From UBA7703 sp963667195 (GTDB lineage: Bacteria; Bacillota; Clostridia; Christensenellales; CAG-138): DNA of 64,000 bases. Shown here piece after piece: positions 17,604 through 27,451 of this stretch. The translations under genes and the position numbers were made by a program. The stretch lies in the NCBI GenBank assembly GCA_963667195.1, contig OY762962.1, forward strand, positions 1,116,001 to 1,180,000. Direction: 5' to 3'. The stretch's first letter is position 1, and every line of letters begins with the position of its first letter. The notes beneath the pieces were generated by a model, which did no database searches, was not told the origin of the DNA, and was given only the letters and a program-made list of their open reading frames with translations.

Positions 17604-18563
17604 TTAAATAATGCTGTCGTTGTCTTCTTTGAGCAGCTTGTTTTCCGCAACCAACCGTGAAAAGAGCAGCGCTGCCAGAACAAACGCGATGGAGAACAGC
17701 GGCACCTGCACCGCCGCGTTTATATTGAACAGTTGCTTGGCTGCGATGAGCTGCAACAGATTAAAAGCCGCGATCGCAAGCACGGTTATGCTCAGCGTTT
17801 TTCCGCATAAGCTGGACAGCCGGGAAGCCGCCAGCACGGTCGCATCCGAGTAGCGGTCGACTGTCATTTGATCGAGTAGCCGGATTCCGGCAAACACAAT
17901 TAGTATGTCGAACGCATACGGCAAAATATCCACAAGGTATTGCAAACCGGCAAACGCGTAGCTTGCGCCAAGCAGAGACTCGTTGCCGACATTGCCCGCC
18001 TGTAGTGCCGCAATGCCGTCCATCAAACTCTTAACTCCAGCGCCGAAGATCAGATAGACGAATACGACGTTCAATAAGCCCAGCAAAACCGCAAGGTACC
18101 GCTGTAACCGCCCGACCTCGCTCGTGCGAAACAGTCGCAATATGCGTAAAATCAAGTAGGCGATCAATACGGAATAGACTGTGCCGCCGAGCACCGCTTT
18201 TCCAGCGGGAGCGGCATGGAACAGTTCCTCAATGATGCCCGGGTTGATCAGTAGATAGATCGCGACAAAGAGCACGATCGACAGAACCAGCAGCAAACCG
18301 TCTTCCGGAAGCACGTTCCGTTTCCGCTTGATGAGTAGCAGCCCTCCGGCCGGAAGCAGACAGACCGCGATATACAGAAGGAACGCGAACACGTTTCCTA
18401 CCGCGCCGGAGAGCGACAGCGCGCGGAGACCCATTCCTATTTGCTCAAACGGGAATGCAACCATGTTGACAAATGCGTTGCCTACTGGCGTTTTGAGCAC
18501 TGTGAGCAGAACGCAGAGCAAGGCTTCCGCCGCAAGCGCAGTCTTGAAGAATCTGCTTTTCAC
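17604..18563 (-). CDS. DUF2975-like multi-pass membrane protein
   Basis: 319 residues with about eight hydrophobic helices. The C-terminus (LVAENKLLKEDNDSII) is the ending typical of DUF2975 proteins, and as usual the gene is followed at once by a small XRE regulator. It is about twice the length of an ordinary DUF2975 protein, as if the four-helix unit were doubled. The start is GTG at 18563 with GGAGG 7 bases upstream. Confidence 0.75.
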   Translation of the reverse strand: MKSRFFKTALAAEALLCVLLTVLKTPVGNAFVNMVAFPFEQIGMGLRALSLSGAVGNVFAFLLYIAVCLLPAGGLLLIKRKRNVLPEDGLLLVLSIVLFVAIYLLINPGIIEELFHAAPAGKAVLGGTVYSVLIAYLILRILRLFRTSEVGRLQRYLAVLLGLLNVVFVYLIFGAGVKSLMDGIAALQAGNVGNESLLGASYAFAGLQYLVDILPYAFDILIVFAGIRLLDQMTVDRYSDATVLAASRLSSLCGKTLSITVLAIAAFNLLQLIAAKQLFNINAAVQVPLFSIAFVLAALLFSRLVAENKLLKEDNDSII

Positions 18564-18673
18564 TACTTTGCCTCCGAATTATTGTTAATCGATAATATAC
18601 TGGTTATACTACGCGTAAAATTATTGTTTTGCAATAATTATATCTTGAAAATGACGAAATGCGCGTGCATAAG

Positions 18674-18711
18674 CGCAAAATGGAGCCGTTCGCGGGTGCG
18701 AACGGCTCCAT
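18674..18711 (-). terminator. Hairpin terminator after the 2H phosphoesterase gene
   Basis: A 13-bp perfect stem (18681-18693 with 18698-18710, loop of 4). Minus-strand TTTTGCG follows. Confidence 0.7.
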
Positions 18712-18750
18712 TTGTAATTATATTCTGATTGTTCGCTGTCGAGTAAACGA

Positions 18751-19260
18751 CTACTCCAAATCAAACACCAGCTCGATCGTTGACCGCTCGCCGGAGTCGA
18801 TATTCTCGACAGAAACCCGGTCGATTTCGACCTCGAACTGGTCCGAGAGACCTGCCAGCTGCTCCAGCGCTTGATCGAACTCCGTCTGTTGCTCAAGTCT
18901 GCCGACGGTGATGTGCGGGCAATAGGTCACCTTGCGAAACAGAAACGGCTCCAGCGCACCTTGATAAAGCCTGTCGTGCAGGTCGATGATACTGTCGTTT
19001 CCCCGCTTCACGTTTAGAAACAGATAGCCTTCGCGAGAGTCTCCCGTGATGCCACTGAGTTGCACGGGGAAGCGCTTTACGCCTTGCAACGCACGCGCAA
19101 TATGCTCCCTCAACTCCTCCGTTGAAAGCGCGCTCTCAAACGGAAACACGAGTGTGATATGCGGGGCAATGTACTTCGCCAGCGGATCAAACCGTTCCCG
19201 AACGACTTGAATCGCGTCAATGTTGTTGAATTGAGGGAATAGGACGATCGCTCGTTTCAT
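18751..19260 (-). CDS. 2H phosphoesterase / 2'-5' RNA ligase family protein
   Basis: 169 residues with the two H-x-T signatures of the 2H fold: PHITLVF at His34 and PHITVGR at His116. The family opens or forms 2',5'-phosphodiester or cyclic phosphate bonds in RNA or nucleotides; cytoplasmic. TAGGAGC precedes the ATG. It stands between two AT-richer genes and has its own terminator. Confidence 0.9.
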   Translation of the reverse strand: MKRAIVLFPQFNNIDAIQVVRERFDPLAKYIAPHITLVFPFESALSTEELREHIARALQGVKRFPVQLSGITGDSREGYLFLNVKRGNDSIIDLHDRLYQGALEPFLFRKVTYCPHITVGRLEQQTEFDQALEQLAGLSDQFEVEIDRVSVENIDSGERSTIELVFDLE

Positions 19261-19312
19261 TCGTAGCTCCTAAATCGCGATAGTAATTTTGCAGCGGAGC
19301 CGACGCACGCCG

Positions 19313-20884
19313 CTATTGCACGACGTCGAACACGATAAACGTGTCGTCCTGATACACGATCTTGCCTAGATAGGAGAAACCCTGTTTCCCGAGGCGCGTA
19401 TATTCTTCCGCGTTCCAAACAACAAACACCTTGTCGATCGGGCGGTCGGTGTCGTGAGATTTCTTCTGCAGCCAGTCGTAAATAACGGGATTGCGCGGGG
19501 TATTTTCGTCAAAGTCCTCAACACACCATACGTCGATCGCTCCGTCGGACAGCTCCGTTAGAATATTTGCGTCCCAGAAAGAGGCAAAGCCGTTTCGGTA
19601 TCCATCCTTTTGCAAAGCTTCTGTCATCTGATTGAACGCGGCAGAGCTTCGTGTCGCGTCGCGATTCATCCACCCCGCAAACGTCAAGTACCCCAGCAAG
19701 CTCAAGTAGAGGAAACACGCGCTCAACCCAATCCATATCACGCGGCGCCATGCGCGACGGAGCGGTAAATCACCAAACACAATCGCAACTCCCGGGATAA
19801 AGAGCACCGCCGCCGGTACCATGTGCCACTCCGTTTGACCGAAGCTGACGATGCAGTTGAACGTGGTATAGCTCGCCCAGGATAGGATGTTCAGCCAGAT
19901 AAAGCGGCGCTTCGCGAGCGATTTTTCATCCTTTCGCAGAAGATACCAAACAAACAGAAATGCAATGAACAGCCAAATCGCAAGCGATAGAAAAACGGTC
20001 CACGTGCCATTGCCGATCAGGTTTAGTTGGTTGAATACCGTTCTCTTGATTGTTCCGAGCGTCAGCTTGATCGTCATCCCGCCATACGCCTCAAACGGGT
20101 AGATCGAAATCAGGATATAGCGGTTGATCAAATATCCTGCTACTGCAATCAGGCAAGCGAAGAACGACAGCCCGAAGTATCTCGAAAACCCGTCTTGCCG
20201 CAGTGCAAGCAGTTTTCCCGACCATTTTTGACTTTTGCTCGCAATCACCCGAATCAGTGTCTCCGCGGCGACCAGCACCGCCAGCGGAACGAACAGAATC
20301 AACAGCATCCGCGCACCTTCGAGCCCCAACGCGAGAGAGAGCAGCAGCGCCAATATCCCAAGCGCGACAGAGCCCACGCTGTGTCTGGTTTCACCCGCCA
20401 CCGGAAGAATGCTGCCTGCAATCAGGAACATCATACTCACGCGCGGAATATAATAAGTGCCATAGAGAAGAATATAGAAGTACGGCCCGCTCAGCGGCAG
20501 GAGCATGACGGCCGCGGAGAGCGGAAAATACCGCTCGATTTTAAGACGCTTGCAGAGAAAGAAATAGCTGCCCAGCAGAATCAGATAAAGCGCGACGTTG
20601 CCGAGGATGCGAACCGTTTGCCAGTCATCGAACAAATGAAAAAAGAAACTGTAGACGAGTTGCGTGTTGAGCACCCGGAGCTCGGTGGAATAGTACCATT
20701 GATTCGAGAGAATCCCGCCGCTCTGTTGGAGCAGCTTGCCTAGTACCAGCTCGCTTGACATGTCCGCGTCCAGTAACTTCTCCACGTGTGTGGACATGTA
20801 TATGATCAATCCTGCGAAGGCGAGGATCAGAATGATCCACGAGCAAATCAAAAACCAATCGCGGGGTTTACGCGCGGTACTCAT
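19313..20884 (-). CDS. Polytopic membrane protein, possible GT-C glycosyltransferase
   Basis: 523 residues, about 11-12 membrane helices and a soluble C-terminal tail of about 110 residues. The first outer loop (LLDADMSSELVLGKLL) holds acidic residues where GT-C lipid-linked sugar transferases keep their catalytic Asp, and the overall build fits that class, but no family signature is certain. The ATG at 20884 is preferred, with GGAGGG 9 bases upstream; a TTG six codons earlier has none. Alternative: an O-antigen-ligase-like or otherwise uncharacterised envelope protein. Confidence 0.7.
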   Translation of the reverse strand: MSTARKPRDWFLICSWIILILAFAGLIIYMSTHVEKLLDADMSSELVLGKLLQQSGGILSNQWYYSTELRVLNTQLVYSFFFHLFDDWQTVRILGNVALYLILLGSYFFLCKRLKIERYFPLSAAVMLLPLSGPYFYILLYGTYYIPRVSMMFLIAGSILPVAGETRHSVGSVALGILALLLSLALGLEGARMLLILFVPLAVLVAAETLIRVIASKSQKWSGKLLALRQDGFSRYFGLSFFACLIAVAGYLINRYILISIYPFEAYGGMTIKLTLGTIKRTVFNQLNLIGNGTWTVFLSLAIWLFIAFLFVWYLLRKDEKSLAKRRFIWLNILSWASYTTFNCIVSFGQTEWHMVPAAVLFIPGVAIVFGDLPLRRAWRRVIWIGLSACFLYLSLLGYLTFAGWMNRDATRSSAAFNQMTEALQKDGYRNGFASFWDANILTELSDGAIDVWCVEDFDENTPRNPVIYDWLQKKSHDTDRPIDKVFVVWNAEEYTRLGKQGFSYLGKIVYQDDTFIVFDVVQ

Positions 20885-21109
20885 CGAATGAATTCCCTCC
20901 AAAAACCTGATTTGCGATCATCATTGGTAGGATCGAATCGTTACGCTTACAAAGACTTTCGGGGTTTCAAGCCTTTGCGCAAAGATTTTACCAATGGTTT
21001 TACGCAAATACGGTTGTAATCGATTTTCATTATACAATCGTGCTGTTTTAAAGTCCACTTTTAAGGTGCCGTCAAGAGATACAATCCTCAGTGAGAAAAC
21101 CATCTCTTT

Positions 21110-21154
21110 CGCGCGCAAACAAAGAGGGTTCCGCGCTGATGCGCGGAACCCTCT
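21110..21154 (-). terminator. gyrA terminator
   Basis: A 14-bp perfect stem (21123-21136 with 21141-21154, loop TGAT). Minus-strand TTTGTTTG follows. Confidence 0.88.
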
Positions 21155-21161
21155 CATTCGT

Positions 21162-23708
21162 TTACTCGTTTGTTTCCTGCGTCTGGGCTCCGGTTTCGGG
21201 CTCCGCGGCTGCGGCGTCTGCTTCAGCAGGCACGGCTTCCGTGGGCTCCTCGTCCGAATGCGGCACGATCTCGACCGAGACCACGCGGGTGCCTTCGTCC
21301 ACGCGCATGAGGCGCACGCCTTGCGTGTTGCGCGAGATGATGTTCACCTGATCCAGCGGCAGGCGGATGATGGTTCCATCATCGCGAATCAGCATGACGT
21401 CCTCGCCCTCCGCCGTCATCTTCAGGCAGGCAAGATCGCCCGTCTTTTCGGTGAGCTGCGTCGCGAGCACGCCCTTACCGCCGCGATGATGCACGGGGTA
21501 CTGATCCTCCGGCGTGCGCTTGCCCATGCCGAGCTCGGTGACGGTCAGCACGTTTCCGCCCTTGACCACCTTGACCATGTCGACCACGGCGTCGTCCTCC
21601 GAGAGGTTGATGCTGCGAACGCCCATCGCGGTTCTGCCCATGGGTCGCACATCCTCCTCCACGAAGCGGACGCACTTGCCCTTCTTGCTCGCGATGATGA
21701 ACTCATCGTCGCCCATGCTGTATTCCACGGCGATGAGCGCGTCGCCTTCGCGCAGACTCTGCACGATGAGGCCGCCCTTGCGGATGTTTTGCAGCTCGCT
21801 CACCGGCGTCTTTTTGATGATACCGTCGCGCGTGGCCATCACGAGATAGCCTTCCGTGCCTTCGCCCGCGACGGGGAACATCGCGGTGACCTTTTCGCCT
21901 TCTCCGAGCTGGAGGAGGTTGACGATCGGCATACCCTTCGCGTTTCTGCCCGCCTCAGGAATGGCGTAGCACTTCTTCTTAAACGCGCGGCCCTGGTTCG
22001 TGAAGAAGAGGATGTTGCTGTGGGTGCTGGTCACAAACAGCCGCTCCACGAAGTCCTCCTCATGCGTACCCTGGCCGATGACGCCGCGTCCACCGCGGTT
22101 CTGTGCGCGGTAGGTGTCGGGAGTCAGGCGCTTGATGTAGCCAAAGTGGGTCATGGTGACCGCCATGTCCTCTTCCTGAATCACATCGTCGAGGTCGATG
22201 TCGTCGATCATCTGCGTGATCTCGGTGCGGCGCTTGTCGTTGTGCTTTTCCTTGATCGCGAGAGCTTCTTCCTTGATAATGGAAAGCAGTTTGCCTTCGT
22301 CGTCGAGAATACTCTGCAGGTAGCTCACGCGCTCGCGCAGCATGCGGTCTTCTTCCATGATCTTGTCGCGCTCGAGGCCGGTGAGGCGCTGGAGACGCAT
22401 ATCGAGGATTGCCTGCGCCTGCCGCTCGGAGAGGCTGAATCGATCGATTAGCTTTTCGCGCGCGTCAGCCGGGCTTGCGCTCTTCTTGATGAGGTCTACG
22501 ATCTCGTCGATGTTGTCCAGCGCGATGATCAGGCCTTCCAGAATGTGGAGGCGCTCCTTCGCGCGGTTGAGGTCGTAGGTCGTCCTGCGGGTGACGACGG
22601 TCTTCTGGTGCTCCAGATAGTAATACAGCACGTCTCTTAGCGGCAGCACTTTGGGTTCGCCGTCGACCAGCATCAGCATGATCACGCCGAACGTGGCCTG
22701 CAGGTCCGTGTGCTTATACAGCTGGTTGAGGATGACGTTTGCGTTGACGTCCTTTTTCAGCTCGATGACCACGCGCATACCCGTGCGGTCGGTCTCGTCG
22801 CGCAGGTCGGAGATGCCCTCCACCCGTTTTTCGTGTACGAGCTCCGCGATGCGCTCAACGAGTCTCGCCTTGTTAACCTGATACGGAATCTCCGTGATGA
22901 TGATGCGGCTCTTGCCCGCGCCGTAGGCTTCGATCTCGGCGCGCGCGCGCACGACGATTTTGCCTCTGCCCGTGCGGTAGGCGCTCGCGATGCCAGAAAG
23001 TCCCATGATGATGCCGCCGGTGGGAAAATCCGGCCCGGGCAGCACCTGCATCAGCGCGTCGTTGTCGATATCGGGATCGTCGATGAGCGCGCACAGCGCG
23101 TCGATGGTCTCACCGAGATTATGCGGGGGAATGTTTGTCGCCATGCCGACGGCGATACCGCCGGAACCGTTGACAAGGATATTCGGGAAACGGCTGGGCA
23201 GCACGCTTGGCTGCATCAGCGTTTCGTCGAAGTTCGGCATGAAGTCGACGGTATCCTTCTCGATATCCGCCATCATCTCGCTCGCCATCTTGCTCAAGCG
23301 CGCTTCGGTGTAACGCATTGCCGCCGCGCCGTCGCCGTCCACGCTGCCGAAGTTGCCATGGCCTTCCACGAGCATGTAGCGCGTGGAAAAGTCCTGCGCC
23401 AAACGCACCATCGCGTCGTAGACGGAGCTGTCGCCGTGGGGATGATATTTACCCAGGCAGTCGCCGACGATACGCGCGCTCTTACGGAAGGGTTTGTCGG
23501 GCTGTAAGCCGAGTTCGTCCATCGAATAGAGGATGCGGCGGTGGACGGGCTTTAAGCCGTCACGCACATCCGGCAGCGCGCGGTTGACGATGACCGACAT
23601 CGCGTAGGCGATAAAGCTCTTTTTCATTTCGTTTTCGAGCTTGATCGGAACCACGCGGTTGGTCGTCTGCGTTGGCGTCGTGTTTATCGTGTTATCTTTT
23701 TCTTCCAT
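21162..23708 (-). CDS. gyrA: DNA gyrase subunit A
   Basis: 848 residues. GyrA cuts and rejoins DNA in the A2B2 gyrase. Seen: the HPHGDSSVYDAMVRLAQ segment (the quinolone-determining region, with Ser at the E. coli 83 site), catalytic Tyr133 in AAMRYTEARL, and SRFPNILVNGSGGIAVGM. The GyrA box should be QNRGGRGVIGQG in the C-terminal beta-pinwheel. The last 30 residues are an acidic Glu/Ala tail. It starts 30 bases after gyrB stops and is followed by a strong terminator. Confidence 0.98.
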   Translation of the reverse strand: MEEKDNTINTTPTQTTNRVVPIKLENEMKKSFIAYAMSVIVNRALPDVRDGLKPVHRRILYSMDELGLQPDKPFRKSARIVGDCLGKYHPHGDSSVYDAMVRLAQDFSTRYMLVEGHGNFGSVDGDGAAAMRYTEARLSKMASEMMADIEKDTVDFMPNFDETLMQPSVLPSRFPNILVNGSGGIAVGMATNIPPHNLGETIDALCALIDDPDIDNDALMQVLPGPDFPTGGIIMGLSGIASAYRTGRGKIVVRARAEIEAYGAGKSRIIITEIPYQVNKARLVERIAELVHEKRVEGISDLRDETDRTGMRVVIELKKDVNANVILNQLYKHTDLQATFGVIMLMLVDGEPKVLPLRDVLYYYLEHQKTVVTRRTTYDLNRAKERLHILEGLIIALDNIDEIVDLIKKSASPADAREKLIDRFSLSERQAQAILDMRLQRLTGLERDKIMEEDRMLRERVSYLQSILDDEGKLLSIIKEEALAIKEKHNDKRRTEITQMIDDIDLDDVIQEEDMAVTMTHFGYIKRLTPDTYRAQNRGGRGVIGQGTHEEDFVERLFVTSTHSNILFFTNQGRAFKKKCYAIPEAGRNAKGMPIVNLLQLGEGEKVTAMFPVAGEGTEGYLVMATRDGIIKKTPVSELQNIRKGGLIVQSLREGDALIAVEYSMGDDEFIIASKKGKCVRFVEEDVRPMGRTAMGVRSINLSEDDAVVDMVKVVKGGNVLTVTELGMGKRTPEDQYPVHHRGGKGVLATQLTEKTGDLACLKMTAEGEDVMLIRDDGTIIRLPLDQVNIISRNTQGVRLMRVDEGTRVVSVEIVPHSDEEPTEAVPAEADAAAAEPETGAQTQETNE

Positions 23709-23738
23709 ACTCTCACTCTCAATTCCTGCCGGTTCGGC

Positions 23739-25676
23739 TTACACGTCCAGATCGACGACGAGCTTGCTGTTTTGCTCGATGAACTCGCGGCGGGGCTCGA
23801 CCTTGTCGCCCATGAGCAGGGTGAACAGCTCGTCCGCCTCAATCGCGTCCTCCACCGTCACCTTGAGCATGATGCGCTGGTCGGGGTCCATCGTCGTGTC
23901 CCAGAGCTGCTCCGGATTCATCTCGCCGAGGCCTTTATAGCGCTGGATGGTCGGCTTGGGTTCGCGGCCGATCTCGTTGAGCGTGCTTTCCAGCTCCTCA
24001 TCCGAATAGACATACTTGAGGTAGTTGCCGCGCTTGATCTGATACAGCGGCGGCTGCGCGATATAGACATAGCCGTTGTCGATCAGCGGGCGCATGTGGC
24101 GATAGAAGAACGTCAGCATCAGTATGCGGATATGGCTTCCGTCCACGTCGGCATCGGTCATGCAGATGATCTTGTGATAGCGAAGCTTGGCTTCGTCAAA
24201 GTCCGCGTCCATGCCGGCACCAAACGCCGTGATCATCGCCTTGATCTCCGCGTTTGCGAGGATCTTGTCCAGGCGCGTTTTCTCGACGTTCAGGATCTTG
24301 CCGCGCAGCGGGAGGATCGCCTGAAACGCGCGGTTTCTGCCCATCTTGGCGCTGCCGCCTGCGCTATCTCCCTCAACGATGAAGATTTCGCACTTGCTGG
24401 CGTCCTTCTCCTGACAGTCGGCGAGTTTTCCGGGGAGCGACGTGGAGTCCAGCGCGCTCTTTCTTCTCGTGAGCTCGCGCGCTTTTCTCGCGGCGTCACG
24501 CGCGCGGGAGGCGGTGATGCATTTTTCGATGATCATCTTCGAGCAGGCGGGGTTCTCTTCCAGAAAGCGGGTGAGCCCGTCCGCCACGGCGCCGTCCACC
24601 AGCGGGCGGATGTCCGCATTGCCGAGCTTGGTCTTGGTCTGTCCTTCAAACTGCGGCTCCATGAGCTTCACGGAGACGATAGCAGTCAGGCCTTCGCGGA
24701 TGTCCTCGCCGGAGAGCGTCGCTTCGTTCTCCTTGAGAATCTTATACTTCTTCGCGTAATCGTTGATCACGCGGGTCAGCGCCGCCTTGAAGCCGACGAG
24801 ATGCGAGCCGCCCTCGATGGTGTTGATGTTGTTGGCAAACGTGAAAATATTCTCGTTGTAGCCATCGTTGTACTGCATCGCGATTTCGACCGAGCCGGTC
24901 TCCTGCCCGTCCTCCATGCGTTTGGCGCAGAAGTAGATGGGATCGGGATGCAGCACCTCTTTGTTTTTGTTGAGGTATTGCACAAACGAGACGATGCCGC
25001 CCTCGTAGCAAAACGACTTCACATGCGCGGGGGTTTCGCGCTCGTCCGTGACCGAGATGCGCACGCCCGCGTTGAGGAACGCAAGCTCGCGGAAACGGCT
25101 GCTCATCGTGTCGAAAACAAAGTTGACCTCGTCGAAGATCGTGTGATCCGGCAGGAACGTGATGATCGTGCCGGTGTCGTCCTCGGGAATGTCCCGCTCG
25201 ATATGCACTTCGTTGATGGGTTCGCCGCGGATGAACTCCTGCACATAGGCGTGCCCGTCGCGGTGAATCTCCGCGCGGAGCTGCTCACTCAGCGCGTTGA
25301 CGCAGCTCACGCCGACGCCATGGAGACCGCCGGAGACCTTGTAGCCTCCGCCGCCGAACTTGCCGCCCGCGTGAAGCATCGTCAGCGCCACGGTGAGCGC
25401 GTTTTTGCCCGTTTTCTCGTGCAGGCCGACCGGAATGCCGCGGCCGTTGTCCACGACCGTCACGGAGTTGTCCGGACGGATGAAGATTTCGATATGATCG
25501 CAATAGCCCGCCAGCGCTTCGTCGATGGAGTTATCGACCACCTCGGTGACGAGATGATGCAGTCCCCGCGTGTCCGTCGAGCCGATGTACATGCCCGGAC
25601 GGCGGCGAACCGCCTCCAATCCTTCCAACACCTGAATTTGCGACGCATCGTATGCCTGCTTGTTGTTTTGTTCCAT
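23739..25676 (-). CDS. gyrB: DNA gyrase subunit B
   Basis: 645 residues. It supplies the ATPase of gyrase. Seen: GHKL fold with EVVDNSIDEA (Glu45 general base), DNGRGIP (Asp76) and GGLHGVG (117-123), then the TOPRIM domain with EGDSAGGSAK, PLRGK and DADVDGSHI. AGAGGAACGG precedes the ATG. The length is that of Gram-positive GyrB, without the extra domain found in proteobacteria. It sits between remB and gyrA. Confidence 0.98.
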   Translation of the reverse strand: MEQNNKQAYDASQIQVLEGLEAVRRRPGMYIGSTDTRGLHHLVTEVVDNSIDEALAGYCDHIEIFIRPDNSVTVVDNGRGIPVGLHEKTGKNALTVALTMLHAGGKFGGGGYKVSGGLHGVGVSCVNALSEQLRAEIHRDGHAYVQEFIRGEPINEVHIERDIPEDDTGTIITFLPDHTIFDEVNFVFDTMSSRFRELAFLNAGVRISVTDERETPAHVKSFCYEGGIVSFVQYLNKNKEVLHPDPIYFCAKRMEDGQETGSVEIAMQYNDGYNENIFTFANNINTIEGGSHLVGFKAALTRVINDYAKKYKILKENEATLSGEDIREGLTAIVSVKLMEPQFEGQTKTKLGNADIRPLVDGAVADGLTRFLEENPACSKMIIEKCITASRARDAARKARELTRRKSALDSTSLPGKLADCQEKDASKCEIFIVEGDSAGGSAKMGRNRAFQAILPLRGKILNVEKTRLDKILANAEIKAMITAFGAGMDADFDEAKLRYHKIICMTDADVDGSHIRILMLTFFYRHMRPLIDNGYVYIAQPPLYQIKRGNYLKYVYSDEELESTLNEIGREPKPTIQRYKGLGEMNPEQLWDTTMDPDQRIMLKVTVEDAIEADELFTLLMGDKVEPRREFIEQNSKLVVDLDV

Positions 25677-25775
25677 GTCCCGTTCCTCTCTGTCTTGCAG
25701 CGCATGCTGCCGATGGAAACCATGCGCATTTGCCTTGCTTATTTTGAAAAACCAGCCGCATAGCGGCTAAAAATG

Positions 25776-26072
25776 TTATTCCCCTTCGGAGATGGTCAGC
25801 ACCGCAATCTCGTTGAGGTACTCCCGTCCAATTTCGCTCTTCCAGCGCTTCTCCAGAGTCGCGCTTGCGATGTGGGAGGCAAACACGCGCTCCTTGCTGC
25901 GCTCCTTGAGCACGACGTAGGATTTTGCCTTGCCCGCGCACGGGGTAAATCTGCGCTCCTTGCGCGCCTTTTCGATGAATGCCTTTGTCGGCGGCGTCAT
26001 GCCCTGATCGTTGAGCACGAACAATACTTTATCCAGCGGAACGCTTACGTCCGCACCGATATGCAGCTGCAT
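25776..26072 (-). CDS. remB: RemB-like DUF370 protein between recF and gyrB
   Basis: 98 residues. The opening MQLHIGADVSVPLDKVLFVL and SHIASATLEKR match the small proteins (YaaB/RemB) that sit between recF and gyrB in many Firmicutes. In Bacillus the gene affects extracellular matrix expression and the related RemA binds DNA. The middle is longer and more basic than in YaaB. AAGGAG precedes the ATG, 18 bases after recF ends. Assignment rests on position plus short motifs. Confidence 0.75.
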   Translation of the reverse strand: MQLHIGADVSVPLDKVLFVLNDQGMTPPTKAFIEKARKERRFTPCAGKAKSYVVLKERSKERVFASHIASATLEKRWKSEIGREYLNEIAVLTISEGE

Positions 26073-26090
26073 GCTTTCGTCTCCTTCTCT

Positions 26091-27188
26091 TTAGAGCTCG
26101 ACTACGCGGCGGTTCGCCACCTGATAGACCTGCATCTGCTGAACTCCCGCCGCCGCAACCTCTTCAAGGTGCGTGCAGGTTAAAAACGTCTGGCAGTCCT
26201 GCGCCGCGATGAGCAGCATCTTCTGCCGGTTCCGATCCAGCTCGGAAAACACGTCGTCCAGCAGCAGGATCGGGGAATCTTCCTTCTCCGCACGGAGAAT
26301 CTCCAGCTGCGCGAGCTTGAGGCTCAGCACCGTCGTGCGCTGCTGTCCCTGCGAGCCATAGACGCGCACGTCCGTCCCGCTGACGCGAAGGCCGAGATCG
26401 TCCCTGTGCGGCCCAACCGAAGTGCTGCCGCGGTAGACGTCCCGCTCCGCCGTGTCCGACAGCGCGAGGCGAAGGGTTTTCGCAAGATCGCTTGAGGCGT
26501 TCGGCGAGACGTTCGGCTCATACTCCACCTTGAGGACTTCCGCGCCGTCGGAGAGCGTCTCGTGCTGCTCCGATGCGATCACGCTCAGGCGGTCGGTCAG
26601 CTCCGCGCGGTTGAGGATGATGGCGGCGCCGAGGACTGCAAGCTGCTCGTCCCAGCTCTCCAGCGCGTCGTAGTCCAACCCGTCCGGGTCCTTGAGCAGC
26701 GCATTTCGCTGCTTGAGCGCGTTGTTGTATTGCTGGAGGGTGTAATAGTACGAAGGCCGCAATTGCGAGATCGCCATATCCAGGAAACGCCTGCGCTCGC
26801 CTGGCCCGTCCTTCACGAGGGATAAATCTTCGGGAGCAAACATGACCACGTTGAGGCAACCTAAGAGTTCGCCCGAACGGGAGAGCGGCGCGCCGTCGAT
26901 CGTAATCTTCTTGCGCTCGCCGGGAAAAAGCTTGCATTCGATTCTGCGCGGGCCGCCGCGGGTATCGACATCGACCGCGACGCTGGCAAACAGCTCGCCC
27001 GCGCGCACCATCTCGCCGTCTCGAATCGTGCGGTGGCTGCGGCCGAGCGAGCATAAAAACAGCGACTCCAGTACGTTGGTCTTGCCCGCCGCGTTTTCAC
27101 CCGTCAGTACGCAAAGCCCCGCATCCGGGCGCAGGGAGAGAGACGGGTAATTTCTGAAATTGACGAGCCGAAGACCTGTGACGCGCAT
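26091..27188 (-). CDS. recF: DNA replication and repair protein RecF
   Basis: 365 residues. An SMC-like ATPase that helps load RecA at gaps. Seen: Walker A GENAAGKTN (30-38) after the LRLVNFRNY opening, the QGQQRTTVLSLKLAQ signature and Walker B SPILLLDDVFSELD. I chose the ATG at 27188 because it gives the family N-terminus; a TTG five codons upstream is closer to GGGGAAG. dnaA and dnaN, the usual upstream neighbours, are absent. Confidence 0.95.
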   Translation of the reverse strand: MRVTGLRLVNFRNYPSLSLRPDAGLCVLTGENAAGKTNVLESLFLCSLGRSHRTIRDGEMVRAGELFASVAVDVDTRGGPRRIECKLFPGERKKITIDGAPLSRSGELLGCLNVVMFAPEDLSLVKDGPGERRRFLDMAISQLRPSYYYTLQQYNNALKQRNALLKDPDGLDYDALESWDEQLAVLGAAIILNRAELTDRLSVIASEQHETLSDGAEVLKVEYEPNVSPNASSDLAKTLRLALSDTAERDVYRGSTSVGPHRDDLGLRVSGTDVRVYGSQGQQRTTVLSLKLAQLEILRAEKEDSPILLLDDVFSELDRNRQKMLLIAAQDCQTFLTCTHLEEVAAAGVQQMQVYQVANRRVVEL

Positions 27189-27227
27189 GCAGCCGCTACT
27201 CAAACTTCCCCTAATTTATTACTCATC

Positions 27228-27236
27228 AGTATACCA
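27228..27236 (-). promoter_or_regulatory. Extended -10 promoter of the recF-gyrA operon
   Basis: Minus-strand TGGTATACT, 40 bases before the recF ATG, without a clear -35. The remaining 27237-27380 sequence shows nothing assignable. Confidence 0.55.
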
Positions 27237-27380
27237 CAAAATTAGGACTCTGTATATATATTATAGAAAAGAACTGACGTTTTTGGGTGAATTTGTATGG
27301 TTTTATGCAGGTTAAATGCGCTTTTTTGCGCGTTTTCTCCGCGTCTGTGCATTAGGTGCAAACAGCCCCCATTTTTCCGC

Positions 27381-27421
27381 ACAAAAACAGCCGGAAAGAC
27401 GTTGTAACCGTTCTCCGGCTG
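27381..27421 (-). terminator. Terminator of the CotH-VTC-DUF4956 operon
   Basis: CAGCCGGA (27388-27395) pairs with TCCGGCTG (27414-27421). Minus-strand TTTTTG follows. Confidence 0.85.
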
Positions 27422-27451
27422 ATCTGTTTTGCCTGTTGAATTACGTAAAAC

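Noticed and set aside
23318..23587. Short Arg-rich plus-strand frame inside gyrA.
   Set aside because: Shadow of gyrA with no separate signals.
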